Positions 24,418-34,359 of a stretch of 37,617 nucleotides of DNA are shown here, piece after piece. The notes beneath the pieces were generated by a model that was not told the origin of the DNA, ran no database searches, and worked only from the letters and a program-made list of their open reading frames with translations. Source of the stretch: Rhodoferax sp. (lineage in GTDB: Bacteria > Pseudomonadota > Gammaproteobacteria > Burkholderiales > Burkholderiaceae_C). Each line of letters opens with the position of its first letter. Positions within the stretch are counted from its first letter, which is position 1. Where the stretch lies: assembly GCA_018063505.1 (NCBI GenBank), contig JAGPBF010000013.1, forward strand, positions 1-37,617, given 5' to 3'. The position numbers were made by a program, and so were the translations under genes.

Positions 24418-25227
24418 ATGGCGTCACTGAGCGAAGCCCAATCGACCCAGTACCGGGAGCAGGGTTACCTGATTGCGCCGCTGCGGCTATCCACCGAACG
24501 GGTGGCGCAACTGCGCGCGTCGCTGGAGCGGCTGATCGCCGCCAACCCGAACGTGCGTCCCGAGAAGCTGGTCAGTGCCCATGTGGTCGGAAAAAACGGT
24601 GCGCCCAACGCAGAAGGCGTGCGCGGCAGCCAGGATTTTCTGGATCTGGCGCGGGATCCGGAGATACTGGATCTGGTCGAGCAGGTCATCGGCCCGGACA
24701 TCATCCTGTGGGGTTGCCATGTGTTCTGCAAACCTGCCGGCGACGGCCACGAGACGCCCTGGCACCAGGACGGCCACTACTGGCCGATCCGTCCGCTGGA
24801 CAACTGCACGGTCTGGGTGGCGCTTGACCCCTCGACCCGCGACAACGGTTGCCTGCGCGTGATACCGGGTTCCCACGCCGCGCGGCAATGCCAGCCGCAT
24901 CTGCTGGAAGACCGTTCCGATCTGGTGCTCAATCTGCGTACCGACGACACGACTTTCGACGTTTCGACAGCAGTCGACCTGGAGTTGCAGCCCGGGCAGA
25001 TGTCGATGCACGATGTCTACATGATCCATGGCGCACGCGTCAACCATTCGACCCAGCGGCGCACCGGTGTGGCCCTGCGGTACATGCCCGGCACGTCGGT
25101 GTTCGAGCGAAACCTCAACCCGGTCGATGGAAAATCGGGCGTGCCGGTGGCATTTGCGTCGCGGCCCTTGTGGCTGCTGCGTGGCCAGGATCGAACCGGC
25201 CGCAACGATTTCCAGGTCGGGCACTGA
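24418..25227 (+). CDS. Phytanoyl-CoA dioxygenase (PhyH)-family 2-oxoglutarate/Fe(II) oxygenase
   Basis: Predicted non-haem iron, 2-oxoglutarate-dependent hydroxylase. The 269-residue protein has the facial triad His116-x-Asp118 (TPWHQDGHYWP) and His204 (MIHGARVNHS), with Arg214/Arg215 in QRRTGVALRYMPG positioned to bind 2-oxoglutarate. ATG 24418 is preceded by GAGGA (24406-24410) at 7 nt, which decides against the frame that starts at 24169 inside the cupin gene. It is the last gene of the plus-strand run. PhyH enzymes can hydroxylate or dealkylate small molecules, so here one could unlock a modified sugar acid. That role is inference only. Confidence 0.82.
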   Translation: MASLSEAQSTQYREQGYLIAPLRLSTERVAQLRASLERLIAANPNVRPEKLVSAHVVGKNGAPNAEGVRGSQDFLDLARDPEILDLVEQVIGPDIILWGCHVFCKPAGDGHETPWHQDGHYWPIRPLDNCTVWVALDPSTRDNGCLRVIPGSHAARQCQPHLLEDRSDLVLNLRTDDTTFDVSTAVDLELQPGQMSMHDVYMIHGARVNHSTQRRTGVALRYMPGTSVFERNLNPVDGKSGVPVAFASRPLWLLRGQDRTGRNDFQVGH

Positions 25228-25229
25228 GC

Positions 25230-25255
25230 CTGCGGCAGGCGGTGGCGCGCCGCAG
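25230..25255 (+). terminator. Weak GC-rich stem-loop at a convergent gene junction
   Basis: Arms CTGCGGC (25230-25236) and GCCGCAG (25249-25255) around a 12-nt loop lie directly after the dioxygenase stop, facing the convergent Rossmann gene that ends at 25286. There is no T-run on either side, so it is at best a Rho-independent-like stop of low efficiency. Confidence 0.25.
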
Positions 25256-25285
25256 CACCCTGACAGGATCGGCGGTGTGTCGGCC

Positions 25286-25924
25286 TCAGGCCTGCATCTG
25301 GCCCGACAGCAATACCTGCGTTCCAGGCTTGGCGCTTTGCATGGCCTGTACCATGGCCTGCGCAATATCGCGCGCGGCGATGGCGCGGTAATTGGCTGGA
25401 ATCAGCGGCTTGATGCGGCGCATCAGTGCCAGGCCGAGCCCTTCGCCGGGCCGTCCGGATTGGTTCAGAGAAGCCCGGTCCCCATCGATCATGGACGGGC
25501 GGGCAATTACCAGCGTATCAAAACCGAGCGCACGCAATGCGTCTTCGGTTTCGCCCTTGACCCGGTTGTAAAAGATGCGTGAGCTTGCATCGGCGCCCAT
25601 GGCGCTGACGACTGCCAGCCGCTTTGCGCCTTGCTGGCGCGCCTGCCTGGCCAGCGCCACCACGGCATCGTGGTCGACTGCGCGAAACGCCGCCTGGCTG
25701 CCGGCCACTTTGATGGTAGTGCCCAGCGCAATGTAGACCTCGTCGACGGATGGCAACTGCTGCAGTTGCATCGGTTGCCCGAAGTCGACCGGATGAAAGC
25801 GCATGCGCGCATCGCTGCTGTCCGGGGCACGCCGCCCGACAACATGGATGGCGCGGATGTTCTCAGCGGCCGAAAGAGCCGCCAGAACCTCCCGACCCAC
25901 GAGACCGGTTGCCCCCGCCACCAT
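25286..25924 (-). CDS. NAD(P)-binding Rossmann-fold protein (HTATIP2/NmrA-like atypical SDR)
   Basis: Likely an NAD(P)H-dependent oxidoreductase or redox sensor of unknown substrate. The 212-residue protein begins MVAGATGLVGREVL (dinucleotide-binding glycine motif), with VSAMGADASSRIFYNRVKGETEDALR carrying the Tyr/Lys-type residues expected of this short atypical SDR group, then VIARPSMIDGDR. I start it at ATG 25924 because that gives the canonical glycine motif with no extra tail. This start lies 62 bp inside the 3' end of the rhlE-like gene, in another frame. Longer starts to 26023 only read the helicase's Gly-codon tract in another frame. The overlap suggests coupled translation. Confidence 0.75.
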   Translation of the reverse strand: MVAGATGLVGREVLAALSAAENIRAIHVVGRRAPDSSDARMRFHPVDFGQPMQLQQLPSVDEVYIALGTTIKVAGSQAAFRAVDHDAVVALARQARQQGAKRLAVVSAMGADASSRIFYNRVKGETEDALRALGFDTLVIARPSMIDGDRASLNQSGRPGEGLGLALMRRIKPLIPANYRAIAARDIAQAMVQAMQSAKPGTQVLLSGQMQA

Positions 25925-27644
25925 AACCACCCGAGCCGCCACCGGAACGACCGCCGCCACCGCCACCACCATAACCGCCTCCTCCTGCACTGCGATTGCC
26001 ACCGCCGTAACCACCGCCGCCACGGCGTTGACCGCCGCGTTCGACCATCAGATCCACATTGGTACGCATCGGATCGGGTTCACGCGGCGCGCCGCTGCGA
26101 GGAGGGGGGTTGCCACCACCACGCAAGGGATCGGGCTGCCGATCGTTCTGTGCCTGGCGCGGCTGCGACGACGGGCCGCCGTGCGGACCCCCGTTGCGAC
26201 GAGCGCCGCCATTGTTGTTCCCCGAAGGATAGCCGCCACCGCCGCCCTGGGCCGGACCACGCCCGGCACCATTGCCGCCACGGCCGCCTGCGCGGGCGCC
26301 GCCGTTGCCGGCGCCGCGTCCTGCGCCACCGCCACCGCCACCAGCACCGCCGCTACCAGCCTTGTTTTCGCGCACGCGCTGCATCATTTCGGTACGGGCG
26401 GCCTTGGCCGCCGCCATCATCACGTCGCGGCTCGGCGGTTTGCCGGCGCCACCCCAGATCGTCTGGCGACCCATGGCGATGGGCTCGGCCTTCTCGCCGG
26501 GCTCAGGGCCGAAGCCATCGACCACCTTGACCTCGATGTTCTGCTTGGTGAAGCGTTCGATGTCCTGCATGAAACCTTCTTCGTCCAGGCTCACCAGGCT
26601 GACGGCAGCACCGTCGGCGCCGGCGCGGCCGGTGCGGCCGATGCGGTGGACATAGTCTTCGCTGACATTCGGAATGTCGTAGTTCACCACGTGCGGCAGG
26701 TCGTCGATGTCGATGCCGCGTGCGGCAATGTCGGTTGCCACCAGGGCGCGGATGTCGCCACTCTTGAAGCCGCCCAACGCCTGGGTGCGGGCCGCCTGGC
26801 TCTTGTTGCCGTGCAGCGCCATCGCATGGATGCCGTTCTTGGTCAGGAACTCGGCCACGTTGTTGGCGCCGAACTTGGTCCGGGTGAACACCAGTACCTG
26901 GCTCCAGTTGTGCTCGTTGATGATGTGCGCGAGCAGGGCCTTCTTCTTGCCGCGGCCCACCGGATGGAGTGTCTGCGTGATGCGCTGCACCGTGGTGTTG
27001 CGCGGCGTGACCTGGACACTTTGCGGATTTTTCAGCAGCGTCGCGGCGAGGTCACGGATCTCGTCGCTGAATGTGGCCGAGAAAAGCAGGCTCTGCTTGT
27101 CCTTGGGCAATACGGCCAGCACCTTCTTGACATCGTGGATGAAGCCCATGTCGAGCATGCGGTCGGCTTCGTCGAGCACCAGGATCTGGACCTGACCGAG
27201 GTCAAGCACGCCTTGCTGCAGCAGGTCGAGCAGGCGGCCCGGCGTGGCCACCAGGATGTCGATGCCGGACTTGACGCGGCTGATCTGCGGGTTCATGCCG
27301 ACGCCACCGAAGATCACGGTCGACGACAGTTGCAGGAACTTGCCGTAGGTCTTGACCGATTCCTCGACCTGCGCCGCCAGTTCGCGGGTGGGGGTCAGTA
27401 CCAGCGCCCGGATGCCGGTGCCGCCGAATTTGTTCTGTGCGCTGCGCGCCATGCTGAGCTTGTGCAGCATCGGCAACACGAAGGCAGCGGTCTTGCCGGT
27501 GCCGGTCTGGGCGCCGCCCAGCAGGTCATGGCCGTCGAGCACCACGGGGATTGCCTGGGCCTGGATGGCGGTCGGGGATTCATAACCCTGCTCGCGCACA
27601 GCCTTGACGATGGCCGGAGCCAGTTTCAGATCTTCAAAGTTCAT
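25863..27644 (-). CDS. rhlE: RhlE-like DEAD-box RNA helicase with a long Gly/Arg-rich tail
   Basis: ATP-dependent RNA helicase, probably acting in ribosome assembly or RNA decay. The 593-residue protein opens MNFEDLKLAPAIVKAV and has the Q motif SPTAIQAQAIP, Walker A AQTGTGKT, motif Ia PTRELAAQ, DEAD in VLDEADRMLD, SAT, ARGIDIDDLPHVVNYD and HRIGRTGRAG, covering about residues 1-375. From about residue 440 to the end it is a low-complexity tail rich in Gly, Arg and Asn with many RGG/GGY-like repeats. This is longer than in E. coli RhlE and likely binds RNA or drives condensation. ATG 27644 has only a distant AGGA. The 3' end overlaps the next gene by 62 bp. Confidence 0.9.
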   Translation of the reverse strand: MNFEDLKLAPAIVKAVREQGYESPTAIQAQAIPVVLDGHDLLGGAQTGTGKTAAFVLPMLHKLSMARSAQNKFGGTGIRALVLTPTRELAAQVEESVKTYGKFLQLSSTVIFGGVGMNPQISRVKSGIDILVATPGRLLDLLQQGVLDLGQVQILVLDEADRMLDMGFIHDVKKVLAVLPKDKQSLLFSATFSDEIRDLAATLLKNPQSVQVTPRNTTVQRITQTLHPVGRGKKKALLAHIINEHNWSQVLVFTRTKFGANNVAEFLTKNGIHAMALHGNKSQAARTQALGGFKSGDIRALVATDIAARGIDIDDLPHVVNYDIPNVSEDYVHRIGRTGRAGADGAAVSLVSLDEEGFMQDIERFTKQNIEVKVVDGFGPEPGEKAEPIAMGRQTIWGGAGKPPSRDVMMAAAKAARTEMMQRVRENKAGSGGAGGGGGGAGRGAGNGGARAGGRGGNGAGRGPAQGGGGGYPSGNNNGGARRNGGPHGGPSSQPRQAQNDRQPDPLRGGGNPPPRSGAPREPDPMRTNVDLMVERGGQRRGGGGYGGGNRSAGGGGYGGGGGGGRSGGGSGGYGGGGNRSRGSGGSGGSFGR

Positions 27645-28005
27645 TTAGTAATGTGGCACCCGTCCTGGGCGCTTGGCATGTCGACCCGTGCCGGTATCGT
27701 GATACCGGTCCAGTCAAGGGAAGACAGAGTAAAAATGCGGGACGCGTGCGTGTTGCAGGACCCCCAGCAGTCGCTGGTGCCGCGGGCAGCTGGAGGCCCA
27801 CGACCGAGCCGATTGTCGCACGACTGGGCCACATCGCAGATCTCAGGCCCCTGAAATGCAAAAAATGCACATCGGAAGTGGCGCAGAACCTTGTCATGTG
27901 CGACCATGGAAGCTCAGAATGGGAGGCCTGATGGACGCGCCCGATCGTGTCTGGAGGTCTGTTTGCCCCACCGTTTGGGGGGAAGAACAATAGCGAAAGT
28001 CCTCG
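27645..28005. promoter_or_regulatory. 361-bp divergent region between rhlE and the first DUF1631 gene
   Basis: No convincing gene is present. The most regular element is CCGGTATC-GT-GATACCGG (27691-27708), an inverted repeat with 8-bp arms and a 2-bp centre, 47 bp upstream of the rhlE start. It could be an operator or, in the rhlE leader, a small hairpin. A second short stem, CCCCA-CCGTT-TGGGG (27966-27980), precedes the DUF1631 gene. Long leaders are common for cold-inducible DEAD-box genes, but I cannot show a transcription start here. Confidence 0.4.
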
Positions 28006-30195
28006 ATGAGCAAATTCCGGTTGCGGCGAATCGGCGTGGCAAGCAATGCCTCGACCATGCGTCCGACCTTGTCCGACTGCATCGAGCTGGTGCTCGATCA
28101 GGCCGGCGGACTTGCCGACGACGTGCTCGATGCACTGACCCGGCTGACCGCCGAGATCGAGGGCGAGCCGGTCGACGAGTTGCCCAGCGAGCAGGTCAAG
28201 TCCTCGGTACGGGTGTTGCTGGGTGACGCGCCCTCGGTGCGCGCGACCTTTGCGTCCGAACTGCGGCGGCTGGTGTTTCACAGCAGCTCCAAGGATCTGG
28301 CACAGAACGAGTCGGTCCAGTTCGACGACCTGCGCTTTTACGACATTCACGATATCGAGATTCATATCGAGCTGGCGCTGGCGCGCCAGGAAATCATCCG
28401 TGCGGCGGAAGAAGTGTTGCCGCAGTTCGACTCACTGGTCAGTTCCCTGCTGGGCTGGGGCTCGGTGCAGCCCACACTCAACCCGCTCAAGCCCGAGGCT
28501 TTCGTGCGGGCCTTGCTCGAAACCCTCACGGCCTGGATTCCCAACGAAGACGTGCGCATGGACCTGCTGCGCCCATCGGCCATCGCGATGGGCATTGGAT
28601 TGCGCACGCTGTACCGTGAGGCCTGCGAGTGGATGCGCTCGCAGGGCGTGCGTCCGGTCGAGCCGATGCTCGGCGGCCCCGGCGATGGCGCTGCCGCGCG
28701 TGCACGCAAGACCCAGTCCGAGGTCGAGCGCACGATGCAGACGCTCGAGAAGCTCCGTCGCCTGCTCGCTGGCGAGCCCCATACCCGGATCCAGCCCGGT
28801 GTCATGCAGGATTTCACCCACACGGTACCGGCCTCGCTGGTCGCCCTGCAGGATCTCAAGCTGGTCGAACCGATGATGCAGCGCCTGGCCGAGCGTTCGG
28901 TGCGCCAGTTGGCAGTGGGCAGGGCGTCGGACGGAAAAAGCGGTGTGACCATCGGCCAGGAGCGCTCCCGCGACCAGAACCAGCAGATCGGGCGCATGCT
29001 GGGCGAAGAGGTGGTCAGCCTGATGATCGAGCAGCTGGTCAACGACGAGCGCTTGCTCCATGCGGTGCGGGCGCAGTTGCGCTCGCTCGAACCGGCCTTG
29101 CTGCAACTGGCGCGATCCGATCCGCGCTTCTTTATCGACCGGCGCCATGCCGCACGCCAGCTGCTCGACCGGGTCGTGCAACGCAGCCTGGCTTATCCGC
29201 CCGACGATGGCGAGGCGATCACCGAGTTCGCCGGGTGTGTATCCGACGCGATCAATGCCTTGTCGCGCAGTGCCGGCGATGCTGCCGCGTATGCCGGCAC
29301 CCTGGCCGATCTCGAGAAAGCCTGGAAAGACTGCGACGAAGCGCGGCTGCAGCGGCGCGAAGACGAGCGCCGTGCGCGCGAACACGCGCAGCAGCGCATC
29401 GTGCTGGCCCAGCGTTATTCCCACGCGATGATGGAGCGTTTCCGCGACAGCGGCCTGCCCGAGCTGGTGGCCAGCTTCCTGCGCGGCCCATGGTCCCAGG
29501 TATTGGCAGAAAGCCATCTGCAGAACGATGGCGAGCAGGGCGATCAGCAGGCATATCTGGCATTGGTCGACGATCTGGTCTGGAGCGTGCAGCTCGAGCA
29601 GGTGCACCAGGACTACGCACGGCTGGTGCGCATGATCCCAAGCCTGCTGGCCCGGCTGAACCAGGGCTTGATGCTGATTCGTTATCCGCCCGAGCCGATC
29701 GCGATCTTCCTCGATGATCTCAGTGCCTTGCACGACAAGGTGCTCGACGAGCACCGCCGCGCGGTGGCGATTGCGCGGACTGCGGCACGTGACCAGGCCG
29801 CGGCGGGCGAGGGGCCCGATTCGATCAGTGACCTGATCGACGGGTCCGATTCCGCAGGCCAGGGCGACACCGGCAATGCGCCGCTGCTGCCCTTGAGCGG
29901 CAATTCCGTCGCGCAGGAAACCTATATCCCTGCGGACCAGTCGGTGGGCGCCGAGGTCGAGTTGAGGCTCGATGGCGTCTGGGTCAGGGCAAAACTCACC
30001 TGGATCGGCCGCAACCGCAGCCTTTTCATGTTCGTCTCGGGCGCCGGACTGGCGCACGCGATGTCGCGCCGCACCATGGACCGGCTGCAATCGCAGGGCC
30101 GGATCCGGGTTGTGGTGCCGGTGTTCGACCTGTTGCTGGAGTCGGGTGTGGCGCCGCTGTTGGCCGAGCCACCGGGCGACGAACGGCAGGCCTGA
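28006..30195 (+). CDS. DUF1631-family protein, copy A
   Basis: Function unknown. The 729-residue, probably cytoplasmic and largely helical protein matches the DUF1631 family found in betaproteobacteria. Databases sometimes call these thymidine phosphorylases, without support visible here. Recognisable blocks shared with the paralogue at 32089 are LGEEVVSLMIEQLVNDERLL, SLEPALLQLARSDPRFF, a charged coiled-coil-like stretch (EARLQRREDERRAREHAQQR), FLRGPWSQVLAESHLQ and DLVWSVQLEQ. The final 100 residues form a beta-rich module (VELRLDGVWVRAKLTWIGRN, then RSLFMFVSGAGLAHAMSRR). ATG 28006 lacks a close ribosome site, and ATG 28057 is an alternative start. It precedes ettA by 162 bp. Confidence 0.75.
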   Translation: MSKFRLRRIGVASNASTMRPTLSDCIELVLDQAGGLADDVLDALTRLTAEIEGEPVDELPSEQVKSSVRVLLGDAPSVRATFASELRRLVFHSSSKDLAQNESVQFDDLRFYDIHDIEIHIELALARQEIIRAAEEVLPQFDSLVSSLLGWGSVQPTLNPLKPEAFVRALLETLTAWIPNEDVRMDLLRPSAIAMGIGLRTLYREACEWMRSQGVRPVEPMLGGPGDGAAARARKTQSEVERTMQTLEKLRRLLAGEPHTRIQPGVMQDFTHTVPASLVALQDLKLVEPMMQRLAERSVRQLAVGRASDGKSGVTIGQERSRDQNQQIGRMLGEEVVSLMIEQLVNDERLLHAVRAQLRSLEPALLQLARSDPRFFIDRRHAARQLLDRVVQRSLAYPPDDGEAITEFAGCVSDAINALSRSAGDAAAYAGTLADLEKAWKDCDEARLQRREDERRAREHAQQRIVLAQRYSHAMMERFRDSGLPELVASFLRGPWSQVLAESHLQNDGEQGDQQAYLALVDDLVWSVQLEQVHQDYARLVRMIPSLLARLNQGLMLIRYPPEPIAIFLDDLSALHDKVLDEHRRAVAIARTAARDQAAAGEGPDSISDLIDGSDSAGQGDTGNAPLLPLSGNSVAQETYIPADQSVGAEVELRLDGVWVRAKLTWIGRNRSLFMFVSGAGLAHAMSRRTMDRLQSQGRIRVVVPVFDLLLESGVAPLLAEPPGDERQA

Positions 30196-30357
30196 CGGCG
30201 GCGTCCGGCCACATCCGGCAGTGCCTGCAAGCCGCGCTGGCCCGAGCGCCAATGCGGGCTGCGCAGGGCCGGCGCGGACAGCGTCGATAATGGGCGGTTA
30301 TGCGGGCCGTTGGTCCGCAACCGTATCACCCAGACCAGCAAGAAAGCAGACTCCGCC

Positions 30358-32019
<1,662 letters not shown>

Positions 32020-32088
32020 GCCCCCGGTGGGCAGAGCCGGGCTTTCAGGTGCGCCAGGAGGACTCACCGGCCCGATGGAGGACCCGAG

Positions 32089-34305
32089 ATGAAAGTCACC
32101 GAACCGGAGCAGGCGCAACGTTTTGCGGTCCTGTACAAGGCCACGATCGACCATGCGGTCAAGGGCGCGCCCGACCTGATGGCGCGGCTGGTGGCCCATA
32201 CCCGCGCGAGCTTGCGCGACATGGAGGCCCGGGCATCGGATAGGCGTGAACGCGAGCGCCTGACCGGTTCCCGCCGCCAGCTCAACCAGCACGAGTCTGA
32301 CGCGATCGCGCGTTTTGCCGATGAACTCAAGACGGCATTCGTGCGCATGGCCTCACGTGAACCCGTCGTGCAGGTGCATGCCACGCAGCCCCATTTCAAC
32401 CAGATCGCCGGCATGGATGCCACGCAGGTGGCGCAGAGTGTGGCCAGTGAGCGGGTGCGCCATGCGGTGCAGATTGCGGCTGACAAGGCCCTGGCCGAAC
32501 TGACGGAACTGATGTGTACGCTGCTCGGATTCGAGCATGTCCAGCTCGAACACAATCCCTTGCGCCCTGCTGTCTACGTCGATGCACTGGCAACCGCGCT
32601 GGGCCAGTTGCCGGTGCCCATGGTCGTGCGCCAGAGCTGGCTTTCGCTGATGTCGGGCGCGCTGGGTCAGGAACTGGACATCTATTACGGGCAGCTGTGT
32701 TCCGACCTGCGTGAACGTGGCGTTGCCGCGGGTCAGCACGGTGGCAGTTCGCCGGCAATGCCAGGCGCCGCAGCGGTGCCGGATCACCATGCGCTGACGC
32801 TCGAGCGGCTGCGCCAGTTGCTGGTGCAGGGGCCGGCGGACGTCCATGCCGAGATCGCGCAACAGTTTCATCCGGAGTTCGAGGATACGGTGCACGAGGC
32901 ACCACCCGAGGCCGCCGACAACGGCCCGGACACGGTGCTGCAGGCGCCACCATCGGCGTTCCGGCCGACGGTTCCGGCGGCGCTCGAAGCGGTGCGGGAC
33001 ATGCCGCAGATCGACAAGGTGGTGCACCGCATGCAGACGCTGCGACCGGACGCCGATGTCGGCTTGCAGCCATCGGGCCGCGAACAGTTGCGCCGCGCCG
33101 CGCACGGCCTTGACCAGAGCCTGGCGCTCGAAGTGGTGGCGCTGATGGTGGACAACATCTGCCACGACCGGCGCCTGCTCGGTCCGGTCCAGGACCTGGT
33201 GGCAGGGCTCGAGCCGGCCCTGTTGCAGCTGGCACTGGTCGATCCGCGTTTCTTCAGCCACAAGCAACATCCGGCGCGGCGTTTGCTGCATGAGATCACG
33301 CACCGCAGCATTGCCTTCGAGTCGGTCGATTCGCGCGGCTTCAGCGGTTTCATGGAACCCTTGCGCGAAGCGGTGACGCCGCTGGCCAGTGGCGCGATCG
33401 ACAGTGCCGAGCCGTTTGACCAGGCGCTGGCCCGGTTGGTGGCGGTCTGGGACGAACCGGCCGGGCGCGAGCGGCGCCAGATTGCCCGCGCCGTGCAGGC
33501 GCTGCAACAGGCTGAACAACGCGCGGCGTTGGCTGCGATCATGGTGCGCGAGGTGCTGGCCCGGCCCGATGTGGCACTGGTTCCCTCGGGTGTGCTCGAC
33601 TTCCTGTGTGGCCCCTGGGCCCAGGTGGTGGCGCATGCGCGCATCACCGACCGCAGTGGGCTGGACGATCCCGGCGGTTACGCGGGTCTGATCGACGAAC
33701 TGATGTGGAGCGCCCAGCCGGCGCAGACGCGCAAGGACGCGGCGGCATTGCGGCGCATGTTGCAGCCCTTGCAGCAGGGTTTGCAGCAAGGGCTGGCCTC
33801 GATCGAATGGCCAGCGCCGGACGCGAAGGCCTTTTTTGCGGAGCTCGAACAGCTGCACCAGCGCGGACTCGACCAGCAGGCGTTCGCCGACACCGAGATC
33901 GCTGAAGATGCGCCGCGCGCGTTGTCCGAGCATTCACGCTGGAACGAATCCGACAGCGCCTGGCTGGTGCCGTCAGAGGCCAGGGTTTCGGGCTTCATCG
34001 ACATGCCCCATGGCGCCGATGCGGCTGCAGATGCGGCCTTGTCGGGCGCTCTGGTGGTGGGTGTATGGGTGGCCTTGCTGACCGAAGGCAGCTGGACCCG
34101 GACGCGGCTGGCCTGGACCAGTGCCAATGGCAGCTTGCTGCTGTTCTCCGATGCGCTGGGTTTCATCCAGTCCTTGTCACGGCGTGCCTGCGAACAACTC
34201 CATGGGCAGGGCCATTTGCGCATCATCTCGACCGATCCGGTCGAAGACGCGCTCGACGCGGTCGCCAGTACCGCGTTGCGCAACAGCGTCGATATCCGGT
34301 TCTGA
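32089..34305 (+). CDS. DUF1631-family protein, copy B (diverged paralogue)
   Basis: Function unknown. The 738-residue protein is clearly related to the product of 28006-30195 over the central and C-terminal parts: LALEVVALMVDNICHDRRLL, GLEPALLQLALVDPRFF, FLCGPWAQVVAHARIT, GLIDELMWSAQPAQTRKDA and a terminal beta-rich module (VGVWVALLTEGSWTRTRLAW, then LLLFSDALGFIQSLSRRACEQ). The N-terminal 260 residues are much less similar by eye and include an Arg/Glu-rich stretch (residues 45-65). ATG 32089 has a strong GGAGGA site at 32077-32082 with 6 nt spacing, unlike copy A, so it is probably well translated. It starts 69 bp after ettA. No membrane segment or catalytic motif is evident. Confidence 0.75.
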   Translation: MKVTEPEQAQRFAVLYKATIDHAVKGAPDLMARLVAHTRASLRDMEARASDRRERERLTGSRRQLNQHESDAIARFADELKTAFVRMASREPVVQVHATQPHFNQIAGMDATQVAQSVASERVRHAVQIAADKALAELTELMCTLLGFEHVQLEHNPLRPAVYVDALATALGQLPVPMVVRQSWLSLMSGALGQELDIYYGQLCSDLRERGVAAGQHGGSSPAMPGAAAVPDHHALTLERLRQLLVQGPADVHAEIAQQFHPEFEDTVHEAPPEAADNGPDTVLQAPPSAFRPTVPAALEAVRDMPQIDKVVHRMQTLRPDADVGLQPSGREQLRRAAHGLDQSLALEVVALMVDNICHDRRLLGPVQDLVAGLEPALLQLALVDPRFFSHKQHPARRLLHEITHRSIAFESVDSRGFSGFMEPLREAVTPLASGAIDSAEPFDQALARLVAVWDEPAGRERRQIARAVQALQQAEQRAALAAIMVREVLARPDVALVPSGVLDFLCGPWAQVVAHARITDRSGLDDPGGYAGLIDELMWSAQPAQTRKDAAALRRMLQPLQQGLQQGLASIEWPAPDAKAFFAELEQLHQRGLDQQAFADTEIAEDAPRALSEHSRWNESDSAWLVPSEARVSGFIDMPHGADAAADAALSGALVVGVWVALLTEGSWTRTRLAWTSANGSLLLFSDALGFIQSLSRRACEQLHGQGHLRIISTDPVEDALDAVASTALRNSVDIRF

Positions 34306-34359
34306 CGCGGGCACAGCACGCTGGCGGGCTGCGTGCCGACGGCATCGGGCGCCACCGTG

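Noticed and set aside
26000-26400. Tandem GGC/GCC-rich sequence as a DNA repeat array
   Set aside because: The repetition is explained by Gly codons of the RhlE tail, and no unit of constant length recurs.
25803-27854. 683-codon open frame on the plus strand
   Set aside because: It is antisense to rhlE. The complement of its Gly-rich, GC-rich codons stays open by composition, and the protein shows no domain while the minus strand gives a textbook DEAD-box helicase.
28006-30195. Thymidine phosphorylase label for DUF1631 proteins
   Set aside because: No phosphorylase motif (KxSxRxxG-type) is present, and the label appears to be a propagated misannotation.
28432-30252. 606-codon open frame on the minus strand
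   Set aside because: Shadow of DUF1631 copy A. Low-complexity His/Gln/Arg protein with no family match, whereas the plus-strand frame aligns with its paralogue.
30286-30291. GATAAT as the ettA -10 element
   Set aside because: No acceptable -35 lies 16-18 bp upstream, so I do not list it as a promoter.
32353-33933. 526-codon open frame on the minus strand
   Set aside because: Antisense of DUF1631 copy B, with the composition expected for a complement frame in GC-rich DNA.
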